NCBI GenBank assembly: GCA_044224215.1
Contig: JBGAKX010000161.1
Location: 1 to 9,089 of the forward strand
From: DAOMFM01 sp035429825
Lineage (GTDB): Bacteria > Acidobacteriota > Blastocatellia > UBA7656 > JADIYM01
DNA: 9,089 bases
Reading direction: 5' to 3'
A program made the position numbers and the translations under genes. The number at the start of each line of letters is the position of its first letter. The first letter of the stretch is position 1. This document shows positions 1-5,666 of the stretch, piece by piece. The notes under the pieces are model-generated. The model saw only the letters and a program-made list of their open reading frames with translations. It had not been told where the DNA came from and ran no database searches.

Positions 1-1073
1 CCCTGCTTGAGGATCGTCATCAGCGGCAGCTTTGAGGGCGGATTGGCCACCGGAGGGAAGAACCCGAAGATCTCGTCCATGTAGAGGATCGCCCGCAGGC
101 TGGTCGTGCCCGACTGGCCTCGCATCCACGCGAGGACCTGGTTCAGGAGCAGCGAGACAAAGAACATCCGCTCCGCGTCGCCGAGATGCGCAATCGAGAA
201 GATTGCCATTCGCGGCTTGCCGGTGTCGGTGTAGAGCATCTTCGAGATGTCGAGCGCTTCGCCCTCGAGCCAGTTCTCGAAACCGGGCGCCGCCAGCAGG
301 TTGTTGAGCGACATCGCGAGCTCGAACCGGTCCTTTGACGGGAAGAACGACTCGAGGTCCATCACGCCGATCTTCGAGATCGGAGGCTGCTGAATCTGCT
401 GGATCATGGCGCCGAGATCGAGTGTCTTGTCATCGGCCCATGCGCGCCCGAGCAGCGTCGACAGCAGAATGTGCTCCCGGCTCTTGATCGGGTCGGCGTC
501 GATTCCGAGCAGTCCGAGCAGGCTGGTGGCGGTCGTCGACACGCGCTCGCGGAGCAGTTCGCCGTCGTCGCGCACCGAGTCGGGCGGCGGCGAGAACGAC
601 TTCATGATCGAGACCGGGATTCCCGCGTTGCTTCCCGGCGTGTAGATGGCAAAGTCGGCCGAGTCGCGCAGCCGCTGGATTCGCGCGCCGTCCTGGCCCC
701 ACTGCGCGAGGCCGTTCTTCCACAGGTCGGCCTGCTTCGCCGCGAACTCGTCGACGCTGAGACCCTTCTGGCGTGCGTCGTCCTCGTTGACCCACGGAGC
801 AAAGTCCTCGGGCCGGAGCTGCGGGAACGTGAGCATGAGGTTCGGCAGGTCGCCCTTCGGATCGATGATGATCGCCGGAATGCCGTCGATGGCGGCCTCC
901 TCGAGCAGTGCGAGGCACAAACCCGTCTTCCCGCTGCCTGTCATCCCGACGCAGACCGCGTGGGTGACGAGATCCTTTGAGTCGTACAGAAGCAGCCCGT
1001 CCTTTGGCTGCTTCGCATCGAGGTCGTACGGGCGTCCGAGGTAGAACGCGCCGAGCTTCTCAAAGTCCTGCAT
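1..1073 (-). CDS. HerA/VirB4-like P-loop ATPase, partial (N-terminal 357 residues)
   Basis: This is the N-terminal part of a large P-loop ATPase; the reading frame is open to the left edge, so the C-terminus is missing. A Walker A motif, GMTGSGKT, lies at residues 43-50. An IIIDPKGDL strand follows at 68-76, and a Walker B strand ILYMDE ends at D333/E334, followed by a proline-rich FGFFPP segment. This order and spacing match the DUF87/HerA-like 'ATP-binding protein' group, which also resembles VirB4 conjugation ATPases. Such proteins form hexameric motors on DNA or protein substrates, but this subgroup has no established role that I know of. The ATG start is supported by an AGGAG at 1081-1085, seven bases upstream. 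The preceding DinB gene ends 69 bases upstream, with no convincing promoter or terminator between. No NurA-like nuclease or conjugation gene is visible, so repair or transfer cannot be argued. The fold is confident, the function is not. Confidence 0.9.
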   Translation of the reverse strand, partial: MQDFEKLGAFYLGRPYDLDAKQPKDGLLLYDSKDLVTHAVCVGMTGSGKTGLCLALLEEAAIDGIPAIIIDPKGDLPNLMLTFPQLRPEDFAPWVNEDDARQKGLSVDEFAAKQADLWKNGLAQWGQDGARIQRLRDSADFAIYTPGSNAGIPVSIMKSFSPPPDSVRDDGELLRERVSTTATSLLGLLGIDADPIKSREHILLSTLLGRAWADDKTLDLGAMIQQIQQPPISKIGVMDLESFFPSKDRFELAMSLNNLLAAPGFENWLEGEALDISKMLYTDTGKPRMAIFSIAHLGDAERMFFVSLLLNQVLAWMRGQSGTTSLRAILYMDEIFGFFPPVANPPSKLPLMTILKQ

Positions 1074-1080
1074 GAACGAA

Positions 1081-1085
1081 CTCCT
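1081..1085 (-). promoter_or_regulatory. Ribosome binding site of the HerA-like ATPase
   Basis: The minus strand reads AGGAG seven bases before the ATG at 1073. This is a near-consensus Shine-Dalgarno element. It fixes the start of the ATPase, which places Walker A at residue 43, as expected for the family. Confidence 0.75.
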
Positions 1086-1142
1086 GACCGGAGGGATGTA
1101 CGGTGTCCGCGGCTGAGAATACTCGATCGCCGAGACAGCGCG

Positions 1143-1634
1143 CTACGACGAGCCGAGCGGACACAGCCGCTTGAGCAGCTGAATCTGTCCCGCATGATAG
1201 AGGTCGTGGGCGGCGGCGCCGCGTATGAGCCACCGATAGGTGACTTTGCTGGCCGGAACGCTCGCGCCGAGGTCACGATTGCCGAGCCCTGCGACGGCCG
1301 CACGCAGGCTCTTGTGCTCGTCGATCAGGAGGCGAACGTCCCGCGCGAGCGCGGCGTCGGTGATCGGGCCGTCCGGTCGCGGAAAGAAGTTCGATCCCTT
1401 GAGCGGAAACGAGCCGCGAGGCTCTCCGGTGAGACGCCGGCGCACCGTGTATTTCCAGTACGCCGCGTGCACGACGAGCTCCCAGATGTTGTGTCGTCCC
1501 GGTTCGGGCCGCCACGCCGCGACGTCGACGGTGAGACCCTTTATCGAGCCCTTCAGGTTCGTGCCGTGCCACGACCGGCGATCGAACGCCTCGTCGAGGA
1601 TCTGCAGAAGAGTCTCGCGTTCCGATTGTGCCAT
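1143..1634 (-). CDS. DinB-fold protein (163 aa)
   Basis: This is a four-helix-bundle protein of the DinB/YfiT-like superfamily. Characterised members bind a divalent metal through three histidines, and some transfer thiol cofactors such as bacillithiol or mycothiol; most have no known substrate. The expected ligands are visible: H56 in LVVHAAYW, and H143 and H147 in AAAHDLYHAGQIQLLKR, the typical last-helix signature. A conserved tryptophan (NIWEL, W51) sits before the first histidine, and about 160 residues is usual for the family. The frame is open to 1937, but the ATG at 1634 is chosen because a TAGAGG element lies just upstream and translation from there gives the standard domain. It starts 11 bases after the stop of the SRPBCC gene, whose TAG is part of that element, so the two are probably coupled. 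It is the last gene of the DoxX-SRPBCC-DinB trio. The substrate cannot be told. Confidence 0.88.
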   Translation of the reverse strand: MAQSERETLLQILDEAFDRRSWHGTNLKGSIKGLTVDVAAWRPEPGRHNIWELVVHAAYWKYTVRRRLTGEPRGSFPLKGSNFFPRPDGPITDAALARDVRLLIDEHKSLRAAVAGLGNRDLGASVPASKVTYRWLIRGAAAHDLYHAGQIQLLKRLCPLGSS

Positions 1635-1642
1635 CGCGTGCG

Positions 1643-1648
1643 CCTCTA
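1643..1648 (-). promoter_or_regulatory. Ribosome binding site embedded in the upstream stop codon
   Basis: The minus strand reads TAGAGG, where TAG is the stop of the SRPBCC gene and GAGG is the Shine-Dalgarno of the DinB gene, eight bases before its ATG. It decides the start at 1634 over longer in-frame alternatives and suggests translational coupling. Confidence 0.6.
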
Positions 1649-2098
1649 GTACCGCACTCCGTGCTCGACGTAGAACTTGAGCAGCGTGAGCGCTTCGCCC
1701 CAGCCCGTCGCATTCTCGAGAAGCCGCTGCCGCCCGAGGTCGGTGTCCGTGAACCCCTCCTCGACGAGGCGAACAACGGTTCCGTCGGGATGCGCCGCAA
1801 GGTCGATCGTGACCGTGGTGAGACGGTCCGGCGAGCCCTCGGTGTGCCACTGGAACGCGAATCGCGTCGGCCTCGACGCTTCCAGCACGGGGCCACCATC
1901 GTCGCCGGTGTACCGATCGACGCCCCAGTCCTTCCATCGAAATCGCACGCTGCCGCCTGCTCGTGCATCGATCTCGGAGCCCGTCGTGAACCAGCCGTCA
2001 AGCCCCTCGGCGGTTGTCAGTGCGTCGTAGACGCGCTCTGGTTCGGCGCGAACGATCACGTGGTGCTTCACGTGCTGCGAAAGAGTATCCGTTGCCAT
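1646..2098 (-). CDS. SRPBCC / AHSA1-like domain protein (150 aa)
   Basis: This is a single-domain START-like (SRPBCC) protein of the activator-of-Hsp90-homologue-like (AHSA1) branch, which forms a helix-grip fold around a hydrophobic cavity. The N-terminal strand and helix carry the typical pattern of HHVIVRAEPERVYDALTTAE (12-31), followed by LDGWFTT (33-39). A GGSVRFRW strand (48-55) comes next, and a C-terminal helix GWGEALTLLKFYVEHG (132-147) closes the cavity. The length is normal for the family. The ATG at 2098 shares a base with the stop of the DoxX gene (TGATG), which strongly favours this start and coupled translation. The DinB gene follows after 11 bases. In this family such proteins may bind hydrophobic ligands or act with an adjacent regulator; no ArsR-type regulator is visible here. 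The ligand is unknown. Confidence 0.9.
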   Translation of the reverse strand: MATDTLSQHVKHHVIVRAEPERVYDALTTAEGLDGWFTTGSEIDARAGGSVRFRWKDWGVDRYTGDDGGPVLEASRPTRFAFQWHTEGSPDRLTTVTIDLAAHPDGTVVRLVEEGFTDTDLGRQRLLENATGWGEALTLLKFYVEHGVRY

Positions 2099-2502
2099 CA
2101 CTCGGCCTCCGTGACGGGAACCTGCGAACCGTAACCGCGCGTGAACCACCAGGCCCACGCGACCAGGACTCCCTGAATCGGAAGCCTGACGAGCAACCCC
2201 ACCGCGTGGAATTGCGGATAGAGCTCGGGATGCATCGCCATGTGGATGTTTGCGGGAAACACGGCGACGAGCAACGCGATCAGGCCCCACGCCGCGAGCC
2301 TCGTGTACCGCGGAACGAGCAGCAATATTCCGAGCAGCACCTCGAACACGCCGCTGACGTACACCGCCGCGAGGTGCCACGGCAGATACGGCGGCATGAT
2401 CGAGACATAGAACGGCGTGTTCACGAAGTGATTCACGCCCGCCACGACGAAGGTGAGTCCGAAGAGGTACTTGAGGATGGTTTTGATGCGGGCTTTCGTC
2501 AC
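2098..2502 (-). CDS. DoxX-family membrane protein (134 aa)
   Basis: This is a small integral membrane protein of the DoxX/DoxD-like family. Four hydrophobic segments are visible at about residues 10-27, 44-63, 69-88 and 100-121. The loop motif VNHFVNTPFYVSIMPPYLPW (23-42) and the segment AVFPANIHMAMHPELYPQF (80-98) are the recognisable signatures of this subgroup. DoxX proteins are implicated in thiol or redox stress complexes in some bacteria, but this subgroup is not characterised. I chose the GTG at 2502 because it starts just before the basic KARIKTILKYLF stretch where homologues begin; the frame is open much further upstream but encodes nothing membrane-like. No strong ribosome binding site precedes it, so the start is moderately certain. 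Its stop overlaps the SRPBCC start by one base. A candidate promoter lies at 2542-2570. Confidence 0.87.
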   Translation of the reverse strand: MTKARIKTILKYLFGLTFVVAGVNHFVNTPFYVSIMPPYLPWHLAAVYVSGVFEVLLGILLLVPRYTRLAAWGLIALLVAVFPANIHMAMHPELYPQFHAVGLLVRLPIQGVLVAWAWWFTRGYGSQVPVTEAE

Positions 2503-2541
2503 GCGTGTGGTCCAGTGGCCGGAGGGGCCTCGGCACCGAAA

Positions 2542-2570
2542 CAGATAGCGCAGCGCTGGCGAAATGCCAA
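2542..2570 (-). promoter_or_regulatory. Candidate sigma70-type promoter for the DoxX-SRPBCC-DinB trio
   Basis: In the 98-base gap between the 168-residue DinB gene and DoxX, the minus strand has TTGGCA (2565-2570), a 17-base spacer, then TATCTG (2542-2547). The -35 box differs from consensus at one base; the -10 box is poor, matching only TAT. Position and spacing suit a start around 2535, some 30 bases before the GTG. The rest of the gap contains nothing I recognise. Confidence 0.33.
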
Positions 2571-2600
2571 CCCCGCGGCACGCGCCTATGCCGCTGCGAG

Positions 2601-3107
2601 CTACGAGCCGTCGAGTGTCGTCCGTGACCAGAACACGAAATCGGTGATCGCCGGTTCGCACCCAATCGATCTGAGCAGCAACGCGATCTGACCGCGGTGG
2701 TACAGCGAGTGGCCATGCAGCTGTGTCAGGATGTCCTCGATCGTGTTTCGAAACCGGCCGCCGTCGAGGCTCGTGTACGTAAAGTCGCGCGCAAGTTCGT
2801 CGGGCGTCAGACCGTGCAGGTACGACTCCCACGCAACCTGCGCGTCGTCGAGGATCGCCGTCGCGTCCTCGAGCGACTGAACGTCGGGAAACAGGTTCGT
2901 CGGTCCCGTGTCCGTCACGCCGAACCGGTGGAGCCACAGCAGCCTCGCGGTTGCGATGTGCGCGAGCAGTCCGATCGCCTTGAGGTACGCATCGGAGTCC
3001 GACAGTTCCGCCGGAACGCTCTCGAGCGACGAGACGACCGAGGCGTGCGAATCGCGCTCGTACGCGAACCACCGCACGAAGACCTGTGGTGTGCTGCCGC
3101 TCGTCAC
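2601..3107 (-). CDS. DinB-fold protein (168 aa)
   Basis: This is a second DinB/YfiT-like four-helix protein. The likely metal ligands are H50 in GLLAHIATARLLWLHRF, and H133 and H137 in HGHSLYHRGQIALLLRSIG, near the C-terminus. The signature H-LYH-GQI-LL-R is shared with the 163-residue DinB protein, so these two are the closest pair of the four; outside this motif they are very different. FVRWFAYERDSHASV (10-24) is the usual first helix. It starts at a GTG that overlaps the TGA of the upstream DinB gene by four bases (GTGA), with AGGAG (3112-3116) and GGAGGG (3119-3124) just upstream. This overlap sets the start and indicates coupled expression. It is the last gene before a 98-base gap. The family is sure; the substrate is unknown. 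Confidence 0.9.
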   Translation of the reverse strand: MTSGSTPQVFVRWFAYERDSHASVVSSLESVPAELSDSDAYLKAIGLLAHIATARLLWLHRFGVTDTGPTNLFPDVQSLEDATAILDDAQVAWESYLHGLTPDELARDFTYTSLDGGRFRNTIEDILTQLHGHSLYHRGQIALLLRSIGCEPAITDFVFWSRTTLDGS

Positions 3108-3688
3108 GCCGCTCCTCGCCCTCCGGTTTCCGGAGCGAGCCGCGCCCGAACCTGCTCACCCTGCCACAGGTGACGGCGTTGATGCGTCGGCAGGATCCTG
3201 AAACACGAGTAGAGGTTGTAGCTCATCTTCTCGCTGAAGGGCGACACGATGACCGCCCTGTCGATTGCGAAACCGTCGGATGCATGCAGCCGAGCGACGA
3301 GCTCGGACTGCGAACGGTCGAACTCGTCGACGACCGCGTCTCGGCTCGCAGGCATCCCGGGCACAAACGACGCGGGCGTCTTGACGCGCATCCGGTACGG
3401 CGGCTCCAGCATCCAGCGCAAGAGCCGACCCTTCATGTCCGCCCTGAACGTCGGGTCTGCGCCCGGCGCGACGCGCTCGGCCGACGCGAGCGCGGCATCG
3501 ATGATCGGAAGGAATGCGCGCGTCGTGAGCGTCAGGTGCGCGACGCACTCCGCGATCGACCACGACGAGTCGTCCGGGCGCCTGAGAAACACGTCTTCTG
3601 ACACCGAGGTCGCGAGCGCGTGCGCGCGCTCGGTCGTATGCCCGAGCTCGTCTTCGAGCGCAGTGAGTTGTGCGTTGCGCGAAGCCAT
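3104..3688 (-). CDS. DinB-like protein (194 aa), longer variant
   Basis: This is a third member of the DinB-like superfamily, somewhat longer than usual because of an extended middle segment (about residues 75-125) rich in charged residues and prolines. The first helix is followed by SSWSIAECVAHLTLT (41-55), a very typical DinB_2 stretch that supplies H51. The last helix THQRRHLWQGEQV (168-180) supplies H169 and H173. The spacing between the first and second histidine is 118 residues, against 83-90 in its three neighbours. The ATG at 3688 is chosen; only weak Shine-Dalgarno complementarity precedes it. It begins 27 bases after the stop of the 169-residue DinB gene and overlaps the next DinB gene by four bases. 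The substrate is unknown. Members of this subgroup are usually annotated only as DinB family or DUF1569-like. Confidence 0.88.
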   Translation of the reverse strand: MASRNAQLTALEDELGHTTERAHALATSVSEDVFLRRPDDSSWSIAECVAHLTLTTRAFLPIIDAALASAERVAPGADPTFRADMKGRLLRWMLEPPYRMRVKTPASFVPGMPASRDAVVDEFDRSQSELVARLHASDGFAIDRAVIVSPFSEKMSYNLYSCFRILPTHQRRHLWQGEQVRARLAPETGGRGAA

Positions 3689-3715
3689 CCGGATCCGAAT
3701 CCCGTACCGTGAGAG

Positions 3716-4225
3716 CTAGAACGGTTGTTCGTCCGCCGACGGCCCGTAGACCGACGGCACCGGTATGTCGTTGAGCCTCAGATAGACGCCAAGCTGTGCC
3801 CGGTGATGGATGATGTGATTGATCACAAAGCTGCGCAGCACGGCGATCCTCGGCAGCGTCATCAACGCGTGTCCGCCCTTCAGCAGCGTCCACGGCTCCA
3901 TCATGTGCTGATCGGACGCGCCCGAAATCGCGGATCGCGCGGCCGAGACGTTCACGTCGAATCCTGCCAGCAGTTCGGCGACCGACCCGTACGACGGCGT
4001 GACGGGCGCCGGTTCTCCCGGGGGCGCGAGATCCAGGCTGTCCCGTTCGAGCGTGAACACCGCCCAGCTCGGCAGGTTCGCGAGATGGCCGGCAAGGCGA
4101 CCCATGTTGAAGGACTTCTCGTGGGGCGTCCATTCCAGCTTTGCGTCGTCGACGCGTTCGATCGTGCGCCGAGTCGAGGCCATCTCCTGGTCGAACTCGG
4201 GAAGAATCATGTCCTTGATTGCCAT
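3716..4225 (-). CDS. DinB-fold protein (169 aa)
   Basis: This is a fourth DinB-fold protein, of the subgroup beginning IKDMILPEFDQEMASTRR and carrying WTPHEKSFNMGRLAGHLA (32-49), a pattern common in soil bacteria. Metal ligands are probably H47 in LAGHLANLPSW, and H137 and H141 in NHIIHHRAQLGVYLRLND. The C-terminus PVPSVYGPSADE is characteristic of this subgroup. The frame is open upstream to 4306, but the ATG at 4225 has GGAGG (4231-4235) at ideal distance and starts the conserved domain. A candidate promoter lies 44-72 bases upstream, so this gene may head the three-DinB operon. It is followed after 27 bases by the 194-residue DinB-like gene. The reaction is unknown; thiol transfer and metal binding are family-level possibilities only. 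Confidence 0.92.
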   Translation of the reverse strand: MAIKDMILPEFDQEMASTRRTIERVDDAKLEWTPHEKSFNMGRLAGHLANLPSWAVFTLERDSLDLAPPGEPAPVTPSYGSVAELLAGFDVNVSAARSAISGASDQHMMEPWTLLKGGHALMTLPRIAVLRSFVINHIIHHRAQLGVYLRLNDIPVPSVYGPSADEQPF

Positions 4226-4230
4226 CGCGC

Positions 4231-4235
4231 CCTCC
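4231..4235 (-). promoter_or_regulatory. Ribosome binding site fixing the start of the 169-residue DinB gene
   Basis: The minus strand reads GGAGG with a five-base spacer to the ATG at 4225. The longer in-frame option at 4306 has no comparable element, so this site decides the start. Confidence 0.75.
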
Positions 4236-4268
4236 GGTGATATCTGTTGTGACGGTTCGTGTTGGTGC

Positions 4269-4297
4269 AGCGTAAGGCCACGCACGCGATTGATCAA
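4269..4297 (-). promoter_or_regulatory. Candidate sigma70-type promoter for the DinB gene run
   Basis: On the minus strand, TTGATC (4292-4297) is followed by a 17-base spacer and TACGCT (4269-4274). The -35 box matches TTGA of the consensus; the -10 box keeps the important first, second and last bases. It lies in the 105-base gap after the DUF2071 gene, and the expected start near 4262 leaves a short leader before the GGAGG at 4231. The -35 hexamer sits inside a 10-base palindrome. Sequence evidence only. Confidence 0.35.
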
Positions 4298-4298
4298 T
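4289..4298 (-). repeat. 10-base palindrome ATTGATCAAT over the -35 box
   Basis: ATTGATCAAT is a perfect palindrome and contains the candidate -35 hexamer TTGATC. Identical CGCACGCG octamers flank it at 4281-4288 and 4302-4309. The arrangement could be an operator, but a 10-base palindrome is expected by chance several times in a window of this size. Confidence 0.3.
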
Positions 4299-4302
4299 AC
4301 TC

Positions 4303-4318
4303 GCACGCGCTCGCGTGC
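4303..4318. repeat. GC-rich inverted repeat after the DUF2071 stop
   Basis: Two seven-base arms (GCACGCG and CGCGTGC) are separated by two bases, 12 bases beyond the DUF2071 stop codon. In RNA the hairpin would open to a five-base stem with a six-base loop. No run of T follows on the minus strand, so it is not a classical intrinsic terminator. It could still slow polymerase or protect an RNA end. Confidence 0.3.
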
Positions 4319-4330
4319 CCGGGGCGCGTG

Positions 4331-5068
4331 CTACACGATCCGGGTTCCCGGGTACACCGAGACCGGCGACCCCTCGGCGACCAGTGTGAGCCGGGGCGGT
4401 CCTTCGAGCGGCCCGGCCCACTGCGCTCCGTATACTCTGGCCACGTCGACGTCGATATCGACGCTTGCGGCCTGCCAGATCCTCCACGGGACGTGGTCGA
4501 CGTGATACTCCATCGTCCCGCCGTCGCGCTGACGCGTGTATCCCCAGTAGTGCTCGATCGTGAACTCGCCTTCCGTTCCGGCCGGAGGCTGCGCGGCCGT
4601 TCCGGTGGTCGCGGCCGAGAGCGTGTGCCATCGCCCACCGTCCGACCAGCCGTACGAGACGGTCGCAGGTCCCCCGCCCGGAACCGCACTCGCGCCGATG
4701 GAATGTCGCATGCGCCGCGAGACGTACGGCTCGTTGTAGACAAGCCGTGCGACGAGCGCAATCGCCGTGCGCGGCACGATCTCGCGGACGAACGAGACAC
4801 CGCGTCGCCACACGCCGTCCGGCCCCTTCCTTCGGACGTAGTACCGCAGGTTCACCTCGTCGAAGTTGCGATGAAACGGAATCGGAACGCCAAGGACGCT
4901 GGTCCGCAGAAACCGAAATCCGACGAGACTGACGAGCGCCAAGCCGTCCCACACGTCGAGCTCGGTCCCGGCCGGTACCAGTGGCTTCAGGAGCGCCGGA
5001 TCGACCGCGTAGTTGGCGACGAGCAGGTATCGCCACTCGGCGGTCAGAAATGGTCGGGAGTCGCGCAT
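4331..5068 (-). CDS. DUF2071 / YqjF-like protein (245 aa)
   Basis: This is a full-length DUF2071 (COG3361, YqjF-like) protein. The characteristic opening FLTAEWRYLLVANYAVDPAL (7-26) leads into LVPAGTELDVWDGLALVSLV (30-49). FRFLRTSVLGVPIPFHRNFD (51-70) follows, and then EVNLRYYVRR (71-80), the strongest signature of the family. About 240 residues is the family norm. The fold is related to acetoacetate decarboxylase-like beta barrels, but no biochemical activity is established. The ATG at 5068 immediately precedes the conserved domain; Shine-Dalgarno complementarity is weak. The gene follows the RimJ-like GNAT after 25 bases and is probably in the same transcript. After it comes a 105-base gap with a candidate promoter, so the DinB genes may be separately controlled. 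The family call is firm; the role is unknown. Confidence 0.9.
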   Translation of the reverse strand: MRDSRPFLTAEWRYLLVANYAVDPALLKPLVPAGTELDVWDGLALVSLVGFRFLRTSVLGVPIPFHRNFDEVNLRYYVRRKGPDGVWRRGVSFVREIVPRTAIALVARLVYNEPYVSRRMRHSIGASAVPGGGPATVSYGWSDGGRWHTLSAATTGTAAQPPAGTEGEFTIEHYWGYTRQRDGGTMEYHVDHVPWRIWQAASVDIDVDVARVYGAQWAGPLEGPPRLTLVAEGSPVSVYPGTRIV

Positions 5069-5093
5069 TGGTGATCGATCCGGTCCGCTCGAG

Positions 5094-5666
5094 TCAGCCG
5101 GCGTGAGACATCCGAAGCTGCCATTCGCGCTTCAGGAGGCCGTAGAAGATCGCATCCTGGATTCCGCCCCCGACGTGCCATCGTTCGCGCAGGTAGCCCT
5201 CCCGCTGAAACCCGAGGCGCTCGAGCGACCTGATCGACGCCGCGTTGTTCGGATCGACGTCGGCCTCGAGCCGATGGAGATTGAGATCGTTGAACGCATA
5301 CGCGACGAACCGGTCGAGAGCCTCGCTCATGTATCCGCGACGCCAGTGCGCCGACCCGAGCGCGTACCCGATCTCGGCGCGGCGGTTGTCGAGGTCGATG
5401 CTCGTGAGCGTGCACGTTCCGATGACGAGATCCGTCTCGCGAAGCGCGATGCCCCACTTCAACAGCGTTCGCGTTCGGAACCCCTCACGAATCTGCTCGA
5501 GCATCTGGCGCGCCTGGTGCCGGTCCACGAGCGCAGTCGAGCTCCAGTACCGCATGACGTCCTGGTCCGAAAAGATCGCGAAGATCGCATCGACATCGCG
5601 ATCCTCGAGCGCCCTGAGCGTCAATCGCTCGGTGTCGAGCGTCGGCAGCTCCACCAGGTCGATCAC
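5094..5666 (-). CDS. GNAT N-acetyltransferase, RimJ/RimL-like (190 aa)
   Basis: This is an acetyl-CoA-dependent acetyltransferase of the Acetyltransf_3 (RimJ/RimL) branch of the GNAT family. It begins with the typical strand LDTERLTLRALEDRDVDAIF (10-29). Motif A for the acetyl-CoA pyrophosphate is RRGYMSEA (109-116), preceded by the AEIGYALGSAHW strand. Motif B is NNAASIRSLERLGFQREGYL (140-159), again diagnostic. RimJ/RimL enzymes acetylate N-terminal residues of ribosomal proteins, but many relatives act on small molecules or antibiotics, so the acceptor cannot be assigned. The GTG at 5666 overlaps the TGA of the NTF2-like gene by four bases (GTGA). The frame is open further upstream, to 5816, but that part reads as non-domain sequence lying over the preceding gene. 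The DUF2071 gene follows after 25 bases. Confidence 0.92.
   Translation of the reverse strand: MIDLVELPTLDTERLTLRALEDRDVDAIFAIFSDQDVMRYWSSTALVDRHQARQMLEQIREGFRTRTLLKWGIALRETDLVIGTCTLTSIDLDNRRAEIGYALGSAHWRRGYMSEALDRFVAYAFNDLNLHRLEADVDPNNAASIRSLERLGFQREGYLRERWHVGGGIQDAIFYGLLKREWQLRMSHAG

Noticed and set aside
430..1044. Several open frames on both strands between 406 and 1044
   Set aside because: All overlap the HerA-like ATPase frame, which has intact Walker A and B motifs and continues to the window edge. Their products are Arg/Ser-rich without domains.
1074..1142. Possible terminator or promoter between the 163-residue DinB gene and the ATPase
   Set aside because: Only a four-base stem (CTCG/CGAG) followed by TATTCT is present. 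There is no T-run, and no -35 box lies at the right distance from the TATTCT.
1143..4225. DinB cluster as a DNA-damage operon related to error-prone polymerase DinB
   Set aside because: The DinB fold family is named after a Bacillus damage-inducible gene and is unrelated to DNA polymerase IV. No LexA-like box was seen upstream.
4450..4463. A 14-base palindrome around GTCGATATCGAC
   Set aside because: It lies inside the DUF2071 gene and results from the repeated Val-Asp-Ile-Asp-Val codons; no regulatory context.
3156..5036. A 626-codon open frame on the minus strand, running across the DUF2071 gene and two DinB genes
   Set aside because: It is extremely Arg/Gly-rich, matches no domain, and lies over three genes with clear family signatures in another frame. 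Long shadow frames are common in GC-rich DNA.
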